64,000 bases of DNA from CAJINA01 sp964647585 (GCA_964647585.1 CAZYGG010000001.1:62001-126000), one strand, 5' to 3'. Positions 18,033 to 27,192 are shown, counted from the stretch's first letter. The notes: generated by a model not told the origin, from the letters alone. Made by a program: numbers and translations.

Positions 18033-18776
18033 TTAAAGAAGGTAGTCCAGTTTCACATGGTGCATGGCCCGGAATATATTGCCCTTGATTTTTCGGTTGC
18101 TGCGGTAGAGTTCCGTGAGCATCTTTTTGATGACCTGCCGCTTTGACCGCCGTGCGGATGGGCAGGGATTCACGAATACCGGGAACTCCATTAACTCAGA
18201 AAATTTTCGGATGATATCCTCATCCAGAAAGGCCAGCGGCCTGATAATGGTCATGGCCCCCTTGAAAAACTCCTGCCGGGGAGACATGGTGCTTATCTCA
18301 CCTGCATAAAACATGTTCAGGAAAAGCGTTTCAATTATGTCATCCTTGTGGTGTCCCAGGGCGATTTTTTTCGCACCGATACCCTCCGCGATTTCAAAAA
18401 GCCGCTTTCGCCTGAGCCGTGAACATAAAAAACAGGGGTTTTCCCTGTTTTCGGTACTATGCGCAACCAGGCCGTTATCTGTGTGCTCGACAATCAGTTC
18501 GATGTCGAGTTTTTCACAGTGCCCGGCCAGTTCCCCGGCAAATCCATTTTCGAAACCGGGGTCTATGTAAATAGCCGTCAGTTCGTAGTCCACCGGAATA
18601 TGCTTAATCCGGTTTTTGAGAATCCAGCTGAGGGCCAGGCTGTCTTTACCGCCGGAAAGCCCGACGGCGAGTTTATCCCCATCGGCGATCATATCGTAGG
18701 TGTGTATGGCTTTGCCAACCCCACTGTTAACCGCCTTATAGGCATGCGCTCTATTCCGTCTCTGGATGGCCTTCAT
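18033..18776 (-). CDS. ttcA: tRNA 2-thiocytidine biosynthesis protein TtcA
   Basis: A 247-residue PP-loop ATPase that thiolates C32 of certain tRNAs. The PP-loop SGGKDS lies at 41-46, and the CFLC motif at C115 and C118 plus the later cysteine in FVNPCPS match the TtcA iron-sulfur site. GHHKDD is also present. It overlaps rpoZ by 26 bp, a strong sign of co-translation. Length is slightly below E. coli TtcA, which is normal for this branch. Confidence 0.93.
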   Translation of the reverse strand: MKAIQRRNRAHAYKAVNSGVGKAIHTYDMIADGDKLAVGLSGGKDSLALSWILKNRIKHIPVDYELTAIYIDPGFENGFAGELAGHCEKLDIELIVEHTDNGLVAHSTENRENPCFLCSRLRRKRLFEIAEGIGAKKIALGHHKDDIIETLFLNMFYAGEISTMSPRQEFFKGAMTIIRPLAFLDEDIIRKFSELMEFPVFVNPCPSARRSKRQVIKKMLTELYRSNRKIKGNIFRAMHHVKLDYLL

Positions 18777-18969
18777 CCTCAGGAATCTGAACGGTCACTT
18801 TGCCGGCCGCAATCTCCCGCAGCGATACGACAATGTCCTCGTTCTTCGGGGAGTTTACCAGGTAATCCGACCCTTCCCGGATCTGCCGCACTCGTTTCGA
18901 AACCATATTGACCAGCATAAACCGATTGGGTATTCTTTTCAGGCAATCTTCAACTGTTACGCGCGCCAT
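18751..18969 (-). CDS. rpoZ: RNA polymerase omega subunit
   Basis: A 72-residue omega subunit: MARVTVEDCLK at the start, then NRFMLVNMVSKRVRQI and the conserved helix KNEDIVVSLREIAAGKV. It assists folding of the beta-prime subunit. The ATG at 18969 is chosen over an upstream TTG-type extension because GGAG sits about 8 bp before it and the protein then starts at the family consensus. It is the first gene of an operon with ttcA and folE2. Confidence 0.95.
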   Translation of the reverse strand: MARVTVEDCLKRIPNRFMLVNMVSKRVRQIREGSDYLVNSPKNEDIVVSLREIAAGKVTVQIPEDEGHPETE

Positions 18970-19003
18970 GGGCGTTCTCCTTATCTTAAACAGGTTCAGG
19001 GTT

Positions 19004-19068
19004 CCCCGTTCCCGGTTCAAGGTTAAGACCTGAAAACCTTTGAACCTTTGAAGCCTGAACTTAATTAG
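19004..19068. repeat. GGTTCAAGG / CCTTTGAACC repeat between greA and rpoZ
   Basis: Short arms GTTCCCGGTTCAAGG and CCTTTGAACCTTTGAAGCC face each other. This belongs to the loose CCTTGAATCC family also found at 11249-11486, 45280-45325, 46702-46836 and 52466-52512. Confidence 0.5.
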
Positions 19069-19076
19069 TTTATTTT

Positions 19077-19553
19077 TTAAAGTATTTCAACCAGTTCGTA
19101 ACATCTTTTTCCACCGGGGGCCTGTACCGTAATTTCGTCTCCCTCCTTTTTACCGACCATGGCCCTGCCCAGCGGAGATGTTACGGATATCATTCCCTTT
19201 TCAATATCCGATTCGTCCGGGCCGACTATCTGATACTCAACACTCTCCTCGGTGTCAACATTTTCCAGTATCACCCGACTGGCAAACACAACCGTATCGC
19301 TGGTGAGGGTATCCGGATCGATGACATCGGCACTGGCAATTTTATACGTCAGTTCGTTGATTCGCCCTTCTAAAAACCCCTGACGGTCCTTGGCGGCTTC
19401 AAATTCCGCATTTTCCGACAGGTCACCGTGGGCACGGGCTTCTTCAATGGCTTTTATGTTTTCAGGACGTTCAACCGTCTTTAAACGAACCAGTTCCATT
19501 TTTAGGTTTTCGTACCCCTGTTTGGTTATCGGCGTCCTTTCCACTGCGTTCAT
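19077..19553 (-). CDS. greA: Transcription elongation factor GreA
   Basis: A 158-residue GreA: an N-terminal coiled coil with the tip acidic residues (HGDLSENAEFEAAK, residues 42-55) and a C-terminal FKBP-like domain ending in G-K-x-C-Y-E-L-V-E-I. It rescues backtracked RNA polymerase by stimulating transcript cleavage. The start MNAVERTPIT has GAAGGAGAATG upstream. It lies between psd and rpoZ on the same strand. Confidence 0.97.
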   Translation of the reverse strand: MNAVERTPITKQGYENLKMELVRLKTVERPENIKAIEEARAHGDLSENAEFEAAKDRQGFLEGRINELTYKIASADVIDPDTLTSDTVVFASRVILENVDTEESVEYQIVGPDESDIEKGMISVTSPLGRAMVGKKEGDEITVQAPGGKRCYELVEIL

Positions 19554-19653
19554 TCTCCTTCAATACTGTATTCTGTAAAAACAGCAACGGAGCGGCTTGT
19601 TATCACCTGCTCCGGTAATGAATCTCTTTTTTTAGACCTTCCCGGCCATCGGG

Positions 19654-20310
19654 CTACTCCAGGATCCCGAGGACGGTTGTACCCGCACTTACCTTCTGCC
19701 CGTGTTCCACCTGGATTCTGGTCCGTTCGGGGAGGAAGACATCCACTCTTGATCCGAAACAGATCATGCCGAACCGGGCGCCTTTCATGACCCGGTCGCC
19801 AGGTGTGAGATCATAGATAATTCGCCGGGCAATCAGCCCCGCAATCTGTACAAAACAGATCCGCTTCCCCCGGTCAGTGGTCAGTGTCACGGCATTGTAC
19901 TCGTTTTCCAAAGAGGCCTTGTCCAGGTTCGCGGAAAAAAATTTTCCGGGATTGTAACGTAGCCTGGAGATGGTGCCGTCAAAAGGTATCCGGTTCACAT
20001 GCACATTGAAAACCGACATGAATATACTGACTTTATGACATCTTTCCGGGTAGTGCGGTGAATTTTCTATTTGCTCGACCTTTATGATCTTGCCATCGGC
20101 CGGGGCCAGTACCGCCCCTTTGACATCGGGCGCGGTCCTCTGGGGGTCTCTGAAAAACCACCCTGTGAATACGGTGGCCACCAGCCCCAACAAGGCAAGC
20201 AGCCCCAGACCGGCCACTGCAAACGCGACCGTTAGAATAACCGTAACGACCAGAAACAGAATTCCCGGCTTCGCAATTTTTAATGCCTTCCGGCCAGAAG
20301 GATTTCCCAT
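19654..20310 (-). CDS. psd: Phosphatidylserine decarboxylase proenzyme (short form)
   Basis: A 218-residue membrane enzyme that forms phosphatidylethanolamine. Two hydrophobic stretches (about 17-50) anchor it. APADG (69-73), the conserved HVNR (104-107), and the self-cleavage pair G186-S187 in CFGSR match the short, archaeal-like class. Cleavage before Ser187 would create the pyruvoyl group. No pssA follows here, although the two are often paired; it sits between tsaB and greA. Confidence 0.93.
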   Translation of the reverse strand: MGNPSGRKALKIAKPGILFLVVTVILTVAFAVAGLGLLALLGLVATVFTGWFFRDPQRTAPDVKGAVLAPADGKIIKVEQIENSPHYPERCHKVSIFMSVFNVHVNRIPFDGTISRLRYNPGKFFSANLDKASLENEYNAVTLTTDRGKRICFVQIAGLIARRIIYDLTPGDRVMKGARFGMICFGSRVDVFLPERTRIQVEHGQKVSAGTTVLGILE

Positions 20311-20401
20311 GAAAGTATCCTCGGTAACCGCATCAATTTCTTTTTATCCGTCCGTTTGGACGGTTTGTTTAAATAGTTAAAACTACTCGCGATGTCAACA
20401 C

Positions 20402-21124
20402 CTACCGCAGTTTTTTATACTCTGCATCGGATCTACGAATATAATTGGGGACCAGATTGGGATCCTTCCTGACCTCCGGGATCTGCAACTGCCGCAAACC
20501 CAGACGGGCTACTGTCGACGCCCTTAAATGATTGGCATCGCCTCTCACGTACCGGGCCGCATCACCGGCAATCTCTGAAATAACATTCCGGTAGGCCACG
20601 GCACCGCTGCCAATATAAAGGCAGGGCCCGGGGTTTGCCGCGACGGCCAGTTGCGGCGCAAGCACCTCTTCCGCTGACAGTTTCTCAACCGCACGATCCC
20701 CGGCTGCATACCGGGCCGTGTAGACTTCGCCCCGCCGAGCATCCAGCATACAGCAGACACGCCGGGAGGAAAACCCAGCCTGATCGGCAAGCACATCCAG
20801 ACTGGAAACGCCCACGGCCGGTTTCCCGGTCGCATCCGCCAGGCCTTTGATCGTCGCCAACCCGATGCGCAGACCGGTAAACGTCCCCGGGCCGGCATCA
20901 ACGGCGAACGCATCCACGTCTTCTATCCGGACAGCCGCCATATCCAGCAGGGCCGCCACCATGGTTGCCAGGTGCTTTGAATGCGTCTGACCATGAAAAT
21001 AATTCAACTCGGCAATGGTACCGCCTTCATCAGTCAAGGCCACGCTGCAGGCACGGGTCGCCGTATCCACCGCCAGAATTCTAAACGCGTCAGCGCTTTT
21101 TCTTTCTTTTGACTGGTCTGCCAC
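20402..21124 (-). CDS. tsaB: tRNA threonylcarbamoyladenosine biosynthesis protein TsaB
   Basis: A 240-residue ASKHA-fold protein that partners TsaD in t6A modification of tRNA. Motifs: ILAVDTATRACSVA near the N-terminus, HSKHLATM, and DAGPGTFTGLRIGLATIKGL, the most typical TsaB segment. It overlaps the end of lon by 35 bp, so it is probably translated by coupling to lon. Confidence 0.93.
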   Translation of the reverse strand: MADQSKERKSADAFRILAVDTATRACSVALTDEGGTIAELNYFHGQTHSKHLATMVAALLDMAAVRIEDVDAFAVDAGPGTFTGLRIGLATIKGLADATGKPAVGVSSLDVLADQAGFSSRRVCCMLDARRGEVYTARYAAGDRAVEKLSAEEVLAPQLAVAANPGPCLYIGSGAVAYRNVISEIAGDAARYVRGDANHLRASTVARLGLRQLQIPEVRKDPNLVPNYIRRSDAEYKKLR

Positions 21125-23504
21125 GCTTTTTTCCCTTTTCCAATGCCAGGGGAACGACCTCGTCCATGCTATTAACGGTGATAAACCGAAGTTTTCGTTT
21201 CACATTGGCCGGAATTTTTACAAGATCCCGCTTGTTTTTTTCAGGTAATATAATGGTGCGTATGCCGGCCCGCAGCGCGCCCAGTGTTTTTTCCTTAAGG
21301 CCGCCAATGGGTAGGATGCGACCCCGCAGGGTGATCTCGCCGGTCATGGCCACATCTTTATTGACCGGCTTATTCGTAAGCACCGAAATAAGCGCAGTGG
21401 CGATGGCAGTCCCGGCTGAGGGCCCGTCCTTGGGAGTCGCTCCGGCCGGCACATGAATGTGTATATCGACGTTTTCAAGCAGGTTTTCATCAATTTTATA
21501 TTTTTTAAGATTGGCCCGGGTATAACTCAGCGCCGCCCGGGCAGACTCCTGCATCACGTCTCCGAGCTGCCCGGTGACGATCAACTCACCCTTTCCGCCA
21601 ATCAGGGCGGCTTCGATATAGAGGGTCTCCCCGCCGAAAGGGGTCCAGGCCAGACCGGTGGCCAGGCCCACCTGGCTGGCTTCTTTATCCAGTTCCGGTA
21701 TGAAAACAGGCGGCCCCAGGTATTTATGCAGGTTCTGGCGCGTAATGGTAAATTTGCCTTTTTCGCCCTCGGCAATTTTCCGGGCCACTTTGCGGCAGGT
21801 CTTTCCGATGGTTCTTTCAAGATTCCGGAGCCCGGCTTCAAGCGTGTATTCGTCTATAATAGTGCGCAGGGCACCGTTGCTGATGGAGAACTTTTTAGGC
21901 TTCAGGCCGTTTTCCTTTATCTGACGTGGAATGAGAAAAGCGGAGGCGATCTTGCCTTTTTCTTCCTGCGTATACCCTGAAAGGGAAATAACCTCCATAC
22001 GATCCAGCAGGGCCGAGGGTATCGTGTCGGTCATATTGGCCGTAAGGATGAAAATTACTTCCGAAAGATCAAAAGGCAGATTCAGATAGTGATCACTGAA
22101 TTCTGAATTCTGTTCGGGATCAAGGGCCTCGAGCAGCGCGGATGACGGATCTCCCCGAAAATCAGCGCCAAGCTTATCAATCTCGTCCATCATGAAAATT
22201 GGATTGTTGGTGCCGCTCTGTTTCAGTCCCTGTATGATTCGGCCGGGCAAAGCCCCGATATAGGTCCGCCGGTGACCGCGGATTTCAGCTTCATCTTTAA
22301 TACCCCCGAGCGAGATCCGGACGTATTTCCGTTTCATGGCCCGCGCGATGGCCTGGCCCAGCGATGTTTTACCCACTCCGGGGGGGCCGACGAAGCAGAG
22401 AATCGGGCCTTTCATTTTCGGGTTGAGTTTTTTAACACTCAGGTACTCCAGAATGCGATTTTTTATTTTCTCCAGCCCGTAGTGGTCCCGATCCAGGACC
22501 TCTTTGGCCCGGGAAATATCAATGCCGCCTTTGGACGATTTGCTCCAGGGCAGCTCGACCAGCCAGTCCAGGTAGGTTCGGACCACCGATGATTCGGCGG
22601 ATTCAGGGTGCATCTGTTCAAGCCGTTTCAGCTGCTTACCCGCCTCGTCCCTTACCTTCACAGGCATGCGGGCTTTTTTAATCTTGGCTTTATATTCCTT
22701 TACTTCCTGCGCTCTTTCATCACTTTCGCCCAGTTCGCGATGAATGGCGCGGACCTGTTCTCGCAGGAAATAATCCCGCTGACTTTTAGAGATTTCATCG
22801 CGCACGTCGGACTGTATCTTGGCCTGCATGGAGGAGAGCTCAACCTCCTTGGAGAGGATATCGTTAATTTTCCTCAAGCGTTGCAGCGGATCCAGGGTCT
22901 CCAGCAGGGTCTGGGCATCTTCGATGCGCATTTTCAGATTCGAAGCCACCAGGTCAGCCAGTTTGCCGGGATCTTCGATGCTCTCTAGAATCGTACCGAT
23001 TTCATTGGTCAGTTCACCCCGGAGAGCGAGGATCTTTTCCGACTGCTCCCGCACATTGCGCATCAAAGCCTCGGTCTTGACGCTTATGGACGGCGGCGGT
23101 TCTTCAACAATGAGCTCCACATCGACTTTATAGAGCGGCCGCTTGCGGACGTATTTTTTGATTTTGGCCTTGGCAACGCCCTGGACAAGCGCTTTCACCC
23201 TGCCATCCGGAAGTTTCAGCATCCTTAAAATGCGCCCAACGGTACCAACCGCATAGATGTCATCCTCTGTCGGATTTTCGATGCCGGGGTCTTTCTGGGT
23301 GCAAAGCATCATGATGCTGTCTTTTTCCACCGCAGATTCCACGGCATTGATCGACTTATCCCGGCCGACAAAAAGAGGCATCAGCATATCGGTAAAAATC
23401 ACCACATCCCTGACCGGCATCAACGGCATGGATGTGGGCAGGTCTTCATCAAACTCTTCATCGTCAATGATACTAATCAGATCGTCTTTATCAGTTTCGC
23501 CCAT
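21090..23504 (-). CDS. lon: ATP-dependent protease La (Lon)
   Basis: An 804-residue LonA protease. It has the N-terminal LAN domain (about 25-220), a coiled helical linker, an AAA+ module with Walker A GPPGVGKT (about 373-380), and the protease domain with catalytic Ser696 in PKDGPSAG. A short Lys/Arg-rich tail follows. It degrades misfolded and regulatory proteins in the cytosol. First gene of the minus-strand run; tsaB overlaps its end. The acidic N-terminal extension (residues 1-25) is longer than in E. coli. Confidence 0.97.
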   Translation of the reverse strand: MGETDKDDLISIIDDEEFDEDLPTSMPLMPVRDVVIFTDMLMPLFVGRDKSINAVESAVEKDSIMMLCTQKDPGIENPTEDDIYAVGTVGRILRMLKLPDGRVKALVQGVAKAKIKKYVRKRPLYKVDVELIVEEPPPSISVKTEALMRNVREQSEKILALRGELTNEIGTILESIEDPGKLADLVASNLKMRIEDAQTLLETLDPLQRLRKINDILSKEVELSSMQAKIQSDVRDEISKSQRDYFLREQVRAIHRELGESDERAQEVKEYKAKIKKARMPVKVRDEAGKQLKRLEQMHPESAESSVVRTYLDWLVELPWSKSSKGGIDISRAKEVLDRDHYGLEKIKNRILEYLSVKKLNPKMKGPILCFVGPPGVGKTSLGQAIARAMKRKYVRISLGGIKDEAEIRGHRRTYIGALPGRIIQGLKQSGTNNPIFMMDEIDKLGADFRGDPSSALLEALDPEQNSEFSDHYLNLPFDLSEVIFILTANMTDTIPSALLDRMEVISLSGYTQEEKGKIASAFLIPRQIKENGLKPKKFSISNGALRTIIDEYTLEAGLRNLERTIGKTCRKVARKIAEGEKGKFTITRQNLHKYLGPPVFIPELDKEASQVGLATGLAWTPFGGETLYIEAALIGGKGELIVTGQLGDVMQESARAALSYTRANLKKYKIDENLLENVDIHIHVPAGATPKDGPSAGTAIATALISVLTNKPVNKDVAMTGEITLRGRILPIGGLKEKTLGALRAGIRTIILPEKNKRDLVKIPANVKRKLRFITVNSMDEVVPLALEKGKKRGRPVKRKKKR

Positions 23505-23604
23505 CGTATCTCCAACTCATCTTAAGGGGACCTGCCCCGGGATGGTACCCGGCCCGGCCTGTCTTTAAGCTACTACCGGGAATACCCCGATCCTGTTTTC
23601 TCAA

Positions 23605-23633
23605 ATTATAACGGTCCTATTACAAACGTTTAA
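23605..23633 (-). promoter_or_regulatory. Candidate lon promoter
   Basis: On the minus strand TTAAAC (complement of 23628-23633) and a perfect TATAAT (complement of 23605-23610) are 17 bp apart. The -35 is weak. I found no clear heat-shock (sigma32) pair. Confidence 0.4.
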
Positions 23634-23737
23634 GATAATACCGGTTTCCTTTTTTACAACATCTATATTGATTTATTTCTTTAAAACCACTATTTTAACC
23701 TGGAAAATGAACATACTCCAACGGGGCAGAAAGTGCG

Positions 23738-24517
23738 ATGTTATTAAATACCTTTGACGTTTTTATGTTTCTGGCCGGATTGTGCATCGGCAGTTTTCTC
23801 AACGTGTGCATCTACCGGTTGCCCCACCCCGATCAATCCATTGTGTTTCCAGGTTCAAAATGTCCGGCCTGTGACACTCCGATACGGTTCTATGACAATA
23901 TACCCGTGTTCAGTTTTCTGCTGCTGGCCGGCAAATGCCGTAACTGTAAAACATCCATTTCGATACGTTATCCGCTGGTGGAGCTGATCTCCGGATTGGC
24001 CGCCCTGGCCGTTGTCTTGAAATTCGGATACACCCTGGATGCTCTGATCGCCTACCTGTTTATTGCCACCCTGCTGGTGGTCACATTCATCGATATCGAC
24101 CACCATAAAATACTGGATATTATCACCCTGCCCGGCATCGTCCTTTGCTTTTTATGTGCCTTCGTTGTCGATTGGGTAACCTGGCAGCAGTCTGCCATCG
24201 GCATCCTGGCCGGTGGTGGCAGCCTCTACCTGGTAGCCCAAAGTTATCAACTGCTGACCGGTAAGATGGGCATGGGTGGCGGAGATATCAAACTCCTCGC
24301 CATGATCGGCGGCCTCATCGGATGGCGGGGGGTCCTTTTTACGATCTTTGCCGGTTCCGCCACCGGCACGGTTGCCGGGATAATCTTGATCGGTGCCGGG
24401 CGTTTTACCAACTTTCGGCTGAAAATCCCCTTCGGTCCCTTCCTGGCCTTTGGTGCCGTTACCTATCTTTTTTACGGTAAACCAATATTTTACTGGTATA
24501 TCAGCCTTTTTCATTGA
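23738..24517 (+). CDS. pilD: Prepilin peptidase / N-methyltransferase (A24)
   Basis: A 259-residue polytopic inner-membrane enzyme that cleaves and methylates prepilins. The cytosolic loop has two CxxC pairs (C42, C45, C67, C70) as in methylating PilD. The aspartyl protease residues lie in FIDID (117-121) and in GGGD before IKLLA. It is the only prepilin peptidase in this window, so it should process all five prepilin-like proteins encoded between 36 and 44 kb. It is divergent from lon and first in the pilus island. Confidence 0.94.
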   Translation: MLLNTFDVFMFLAGLCIGSFLNVCIYRLPHPDQSIVFPGSKCPACDTPIRFYDNIPVFSFLLLAGKCRNCKTSISIRYPLVELISGLAALAVVLKFGYTLDALIAYLFIATLLVVTFIDIDHHKILDIITLPGIVLCFLCAFVVDWVTWQQSAIGILAGGGSLYLVAQSYQLLTGKMGMGGGDIKLLAMIGGLIGWRGVLFTIFAGSATGTVAGIILIGAGRFTNFRLKIPFGPFLAFGAVTYLFYGKPIFYWYISLFH

Positions 24518-24818
24518 TCTCACTATATAGATATGATATGAGAATTACTGAATATTTGGACAAATCCAAAAGTTCCGCGTATCATCGGGTCGTGTCTTAC
24601 TTGGAAGAGTGACGCTAAAACCGTCTACCCTCCCCAGTGACCACCCTGATTGACAGCAAGCAGTGATGTATTTTATTAATCATCAGGGGGAAACTCGTTC
24701 AGGGAAATGGTGCTCAATTAGTTGAACCAGCGTTGGTGCCCTTGAAAGCCACGTGCGCGAATCAGATAGCCCCGGCCCGTTTTTCTTCCCCGTTATTCAA
24801 TGCGAAAGGTGAAAATCG
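24518..24818 (+). other. Intergenic region upstream of the roadblock/MglA operon
   Basis: No credible gene. It holds a candidate sigma70-type promoter at 24650-24679 and a leader of roughly 130 bases. I looked for known riboswitch cores, including the c-di-GMP GEMM core, and found none. Confidence 0.6.
24650..24679 (+). promoter_or_regulatory. Candidate promoter of the roadblock/MglA operon
   Basis: A perfect TTGACA (24650-24655) and TATTAA (24674-24679), spaced 18 bp. It would give a leader of about 135 bases before the TTG start at 24819. Confidence 0.45.
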
Positions 24819-25211
24819 TTGGACTACACCGTAGATCTAGACAAAAAACAGTTCGAGAGTATTGAAGCAATCCTGTCCGAAGAGCTTATAGAACTTGGCG
24901 TCAGGTGCGTCTTGCTCATTGACCTTGCCGGCAATATTATCGTCAATCTGGATGATGGTGATCTGGAGCACGATATTTATTCCCTGGCTGCTCTGGCTGC
25001 AGGTAACTTCGGTGCTGTCAGCGCCATGGCAAAAATAGTGGGCGAAGAGGATTTTTCCCTCCTGTTCCATAAAGGAGAGACCGAAAGTATCCATTTCAGT
25101 AAAATTGATGATGAGCTACTGCTCGTTACGATTTTTGGAAAAGATGTGTCGCTCGGATTTCTCCGCCTGAAAGTAACCGAGGCAACCACCAAAATTAAAG
25201 AGATCCTGTAG
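24819..25211 (+). CDS. Roadblock/LC7 domain protein (MglB-like)
   Basis: A 130-residue single roadblock/LC7 domain: an N-terminal helix, then V-R-C-V-L-L-I-D-L-A-G-N-I-I (the typical first strands), a helix with the A-A-L-A-A-G-N motif, and closing strands. Such proteins pair with MglA GTPases; MglB is the GAP for MglA in Myxococcus. The GTPase gene follows 51 bp downstream, which supports a partner role. The start is TTG with AGGTG 7 bp upstream. The assignment as a GAP is inference. Confidence 0.85.
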   Translation: MDYTVDLDKKQFESIEAILSEELIELGVRCVLLIDLAGNIIVNLDDGDLEHDIYSLAALAAGNFGAVSAMAKIVGEEDFSLLFHKGETESIHFSKIDDELLLVTIFGKDVSLGFLRLKVTEATTKIKEIL

Positions 25212-25262
25212 CAATACCTTCTGAATGCATGAACGGATACTGATAAGGATGAGGTACGACCA

Positions 25263-25877
25263 TTGGCACTGATTAATCCCAAAAAAAAAGAAGTCCAGGT
25301 TAAACTTGTATATTACGGCCCCGGACGGGGCGGCAAAACCACAAATCTGGAATATATTTTCGATAAATTCCGCAAAAGAATAAAGGGCAATCTCACCACT
25401 GTTAAAACATATGGTGATCGCACCCTCTTTTTTGATTTTATGCCCATGGAGATAGGGGTCATAAAAGGATACAATATAAAAATGCAGTTTTATACCGTCC
25501 CGGGACAGGTAAAATACAGTGCCACCCGGCGCCTGGTCCTGCGGGGTGTTGACGGCATTGTTTTCGTGGCTGATTCCATGGCACTGCGCCAGAAGATGAA
25601 CATCATTTCCCTGAAAGATCTGCAGGACAACCTGGCCACTTTTGACAAAAGTATATTTAAAATTCCCCTGGTCATCCAGTATAACAAACGCGATCTCGCC
25701 GATGAAGGCATTCCAATCCTGCCGGTGGAAACCCTTGATAAAGATCTCAACAGGAAATTGAAGGCCCCCAGTATTGCCGCCAGCGCAATCACCGGTGAAA
25801 ATGTTGTTGAAACAATGAAAAAGGCTATCTCACTGACCGTTGCGTCTCTTGAGAAACGGCTTGAAATAGGGGGGTAA
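25263..25877 (+). CDS. mglA: MglA-family Ras-like small GTPase
   Basis: A 204-residue GTPase. The P-loop is G19-P-G-R-G-G-K-T26. TLFFDFMPMEIG is the MglA-style switch I region, VPGQ (79-82) replaces the Ras DxxGQ, and NKRD (141-144) is G4. MglA proteins set cell polarity for type IV pili and gliding motility. The start is TTG behind GAGGT. The upstream roadblock gene and downstream pilus genes fit a pilus-control role; which pole or motor it acts on cannot be read from sequence. Confidence 0.92.
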   Translation: MALINPKKKEVQVKLVYYGPGRGGKTTNLEYIFDKFRKRIKGNLTTVKTYGDRTLFFDFMPMEIGVIKGYNIKMQFYTVPGQVKYSATRRLVLRGVDGIVFVADSMALRQKMNIISLKDLQDNLATFDKSIFKIPLVIQYNKRDLADEGIPILPVETLDKDLNRKLKAPSIAASAITGENVVETMKKAISLTVASLEKRLEIGG

Positions 25878-25881
25878 TGAA

Positions 25882-26607
25882 TTGAATACAGACAAGGGCA
25901 AATTAACTTCCGAACTCAACGACCGCCTTGACGACCTTTTCAGTGAAACGGACGAGCCCCATGATAAAGAGCCGGATGCACCCCACAAGACGCCCGCCGC
26001 CGCAGGCGGTGAAACAGCAGCAAAGTCAGTAATAACAGCACCTCCCAGTCAAAAAGAATCTCCGCTGGTGGAACTCGATGCGATTGTACTTTCCCTCGAC
26101 TGGGAAATAACCAATGAAAACCTGGACAAACTGCTCAATGAAATCGAGCGGCTGAAGACCCTTTATAAAAAATCCCGTCTGCCCTACATGTTTCTGCAAC
26201 TGCAAGGTTCGGTGGGTAAATATATAGCCGGCAAAAAAGTTGATGCACACCCGGATTCAATAAAGTTGCTGCACTCCGTTCATGCGGGGCTTGAAAAAAT
26301 TCTTTTAAACCCGGATATGGACGAATCCGAGAAGAAAAAAATTCTTTCCGAGGAAGTCAAAAAATTCAAAGGCCTCAAACATGAAATCATGCTCTCTAAA
26401 AGCATGGACGCAGAAGAGGCTGAAGCCGCCCCGGCCAAGAAAACCCTGGCGCCCGCAACCCCGGCCCGACCACAGTCACCGGCACCCCATCCGGCCGGTG
26501 TGTCCGACGGCAATTACCAGGAATTCATTGACGAAATCAAAGATATAATTCAAGCTGAATTCAAGAAACTGAAAAAGGAAATCATGTCCTGGAAAAACGA
26601 ACAGTAA
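25882..26607 (+). CDS. Unknown helical protein in the MglA operon
   Basis: A 241-residue protein I do not recognise. Residues 1-60 are acidic, then Pro/Ala-rich, and probably disordered. A folded segment (about 65-140) contains DAIVLSLDWEITNENLDKLL and GKYIAGKKVDAHPDSIKLL; its regular spacing suggests a helical binding domain. A second Ala/Pro linker and a C-terminal amphipathic helix (about 210-241) follow. TTG start with AGGGGGG 7 bp upstream, only 4 bp after mglA. By position it could be an MglA effector or scaffold; this is a guess. Confidence 0.7.
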   Translation: MNTDKGKLTSELNDRLDDLFSETDEPHDKEPDAPHKTPAAAGGETAAKSVITAPPSQKESPLVELDAIVLSLDWEITNENLDKLLNEIERLKTLYKKSRLPYMFLQLQGSVGKYIAGKKVDAHPDSIKLLHSVHAGLEKILLNPDMDESEKKKILSEEVKKFKGLKHEIMLSKSMDAEEAEAAPAKKTLAPATPARPQSPAPHPAGVSDGNYQEFIDEIKDIIQAEFKKLKKEIMSWKNEQ

Positions 26608-26705
26608 TCCGGGAGAACATCAGGCAAAAAATTTCAATACATGGTAGAATGGGCTGTATAGGCAGAAAATCGAGGCAGACCACCGAACATCCTGGAGGAG
26701 AATAG

Positions 26706-27170
26706 ATGGTTGATTTATCCGGTGACATATCCGCTATGGTTTTAAAGGGGTCCATAAAAGGCGATCTCGGAGAGTTCTCTCTAGACAGCGACATGTTGCA
26801 AGTGCTCATGCAGTTGGACGGCAAAAAGAATCTAGGCACCGTGGCAAGCTTTCTGGGGATTGAGCTTTCCACCATGAAAATGGTTATTGCCAAACTGGCG
26901 GAACTGGGCCTCATAGAAAAACCAGGTGCCACCGTACCCGGAATCAGTAAAGAGTTTATTGACGATATGATCACCCAACTGGCCAACGCCATGGGACCGA
27001 TTGCCGAAGTGATCTTTGAGGATGAAATCGAAGAATTCGGGGGTGACCCCACCCGGATTCCTAAAAATCGTGCGGCTGAACTGATTACGCGGCTTGCCAA
27101 AGAAATCCCGCGTGAAGAGAAACGGCTTGAATTCCAACAGGCTATGGTAGCCAGGCTTAAAACCATTTAG
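26706..27170 (+). CDS. Unknown protein with GPIA...F C-terminal domain (DUF8082-like)
   Basis: A 154-residue two-part protein. The N-terminal part (1-75) looks like a winged-helix fold: L-M-Q-L-D-G-K-K-N-L-G-T-V-A near 38-51, then a recognition-like helix. The C-terminal part (85-154) carries MGPIAEVIFEDEIEEFG and a final R-L-E-F-Q-Q helix. A similar GPIA segment, as I recall, follows some bacterial Ser/Thr kinases and regulators and is labelled DUF8082. GGAGGAG sits 6 bp before the ATG. It may bind another protein of this operon. Confidence 0.65.
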   Translation: MVDLSGDISAMVLKGSIKGDLGEFSLDSDMLQVLMQLDGKKNLGTVASFLGIELSTMKMVIAKLAELGLIEKPGATVPGISKEFIDDMITQLANAMGPIAEVIFEDEIEEFGGDPTRIPKNRAAELITRLAKEIPREEKRLEFQQAMVARLKTI

Positions 27171-27192
27171 TCCGGCTACCAGGGGTTTTACA

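Noticed and set aside
24538..24612. A 24-codon frame after pilD encoding a helical-looking peptide
   Set aside because: No ribosome site and no support from position; chance frames of this length are common.
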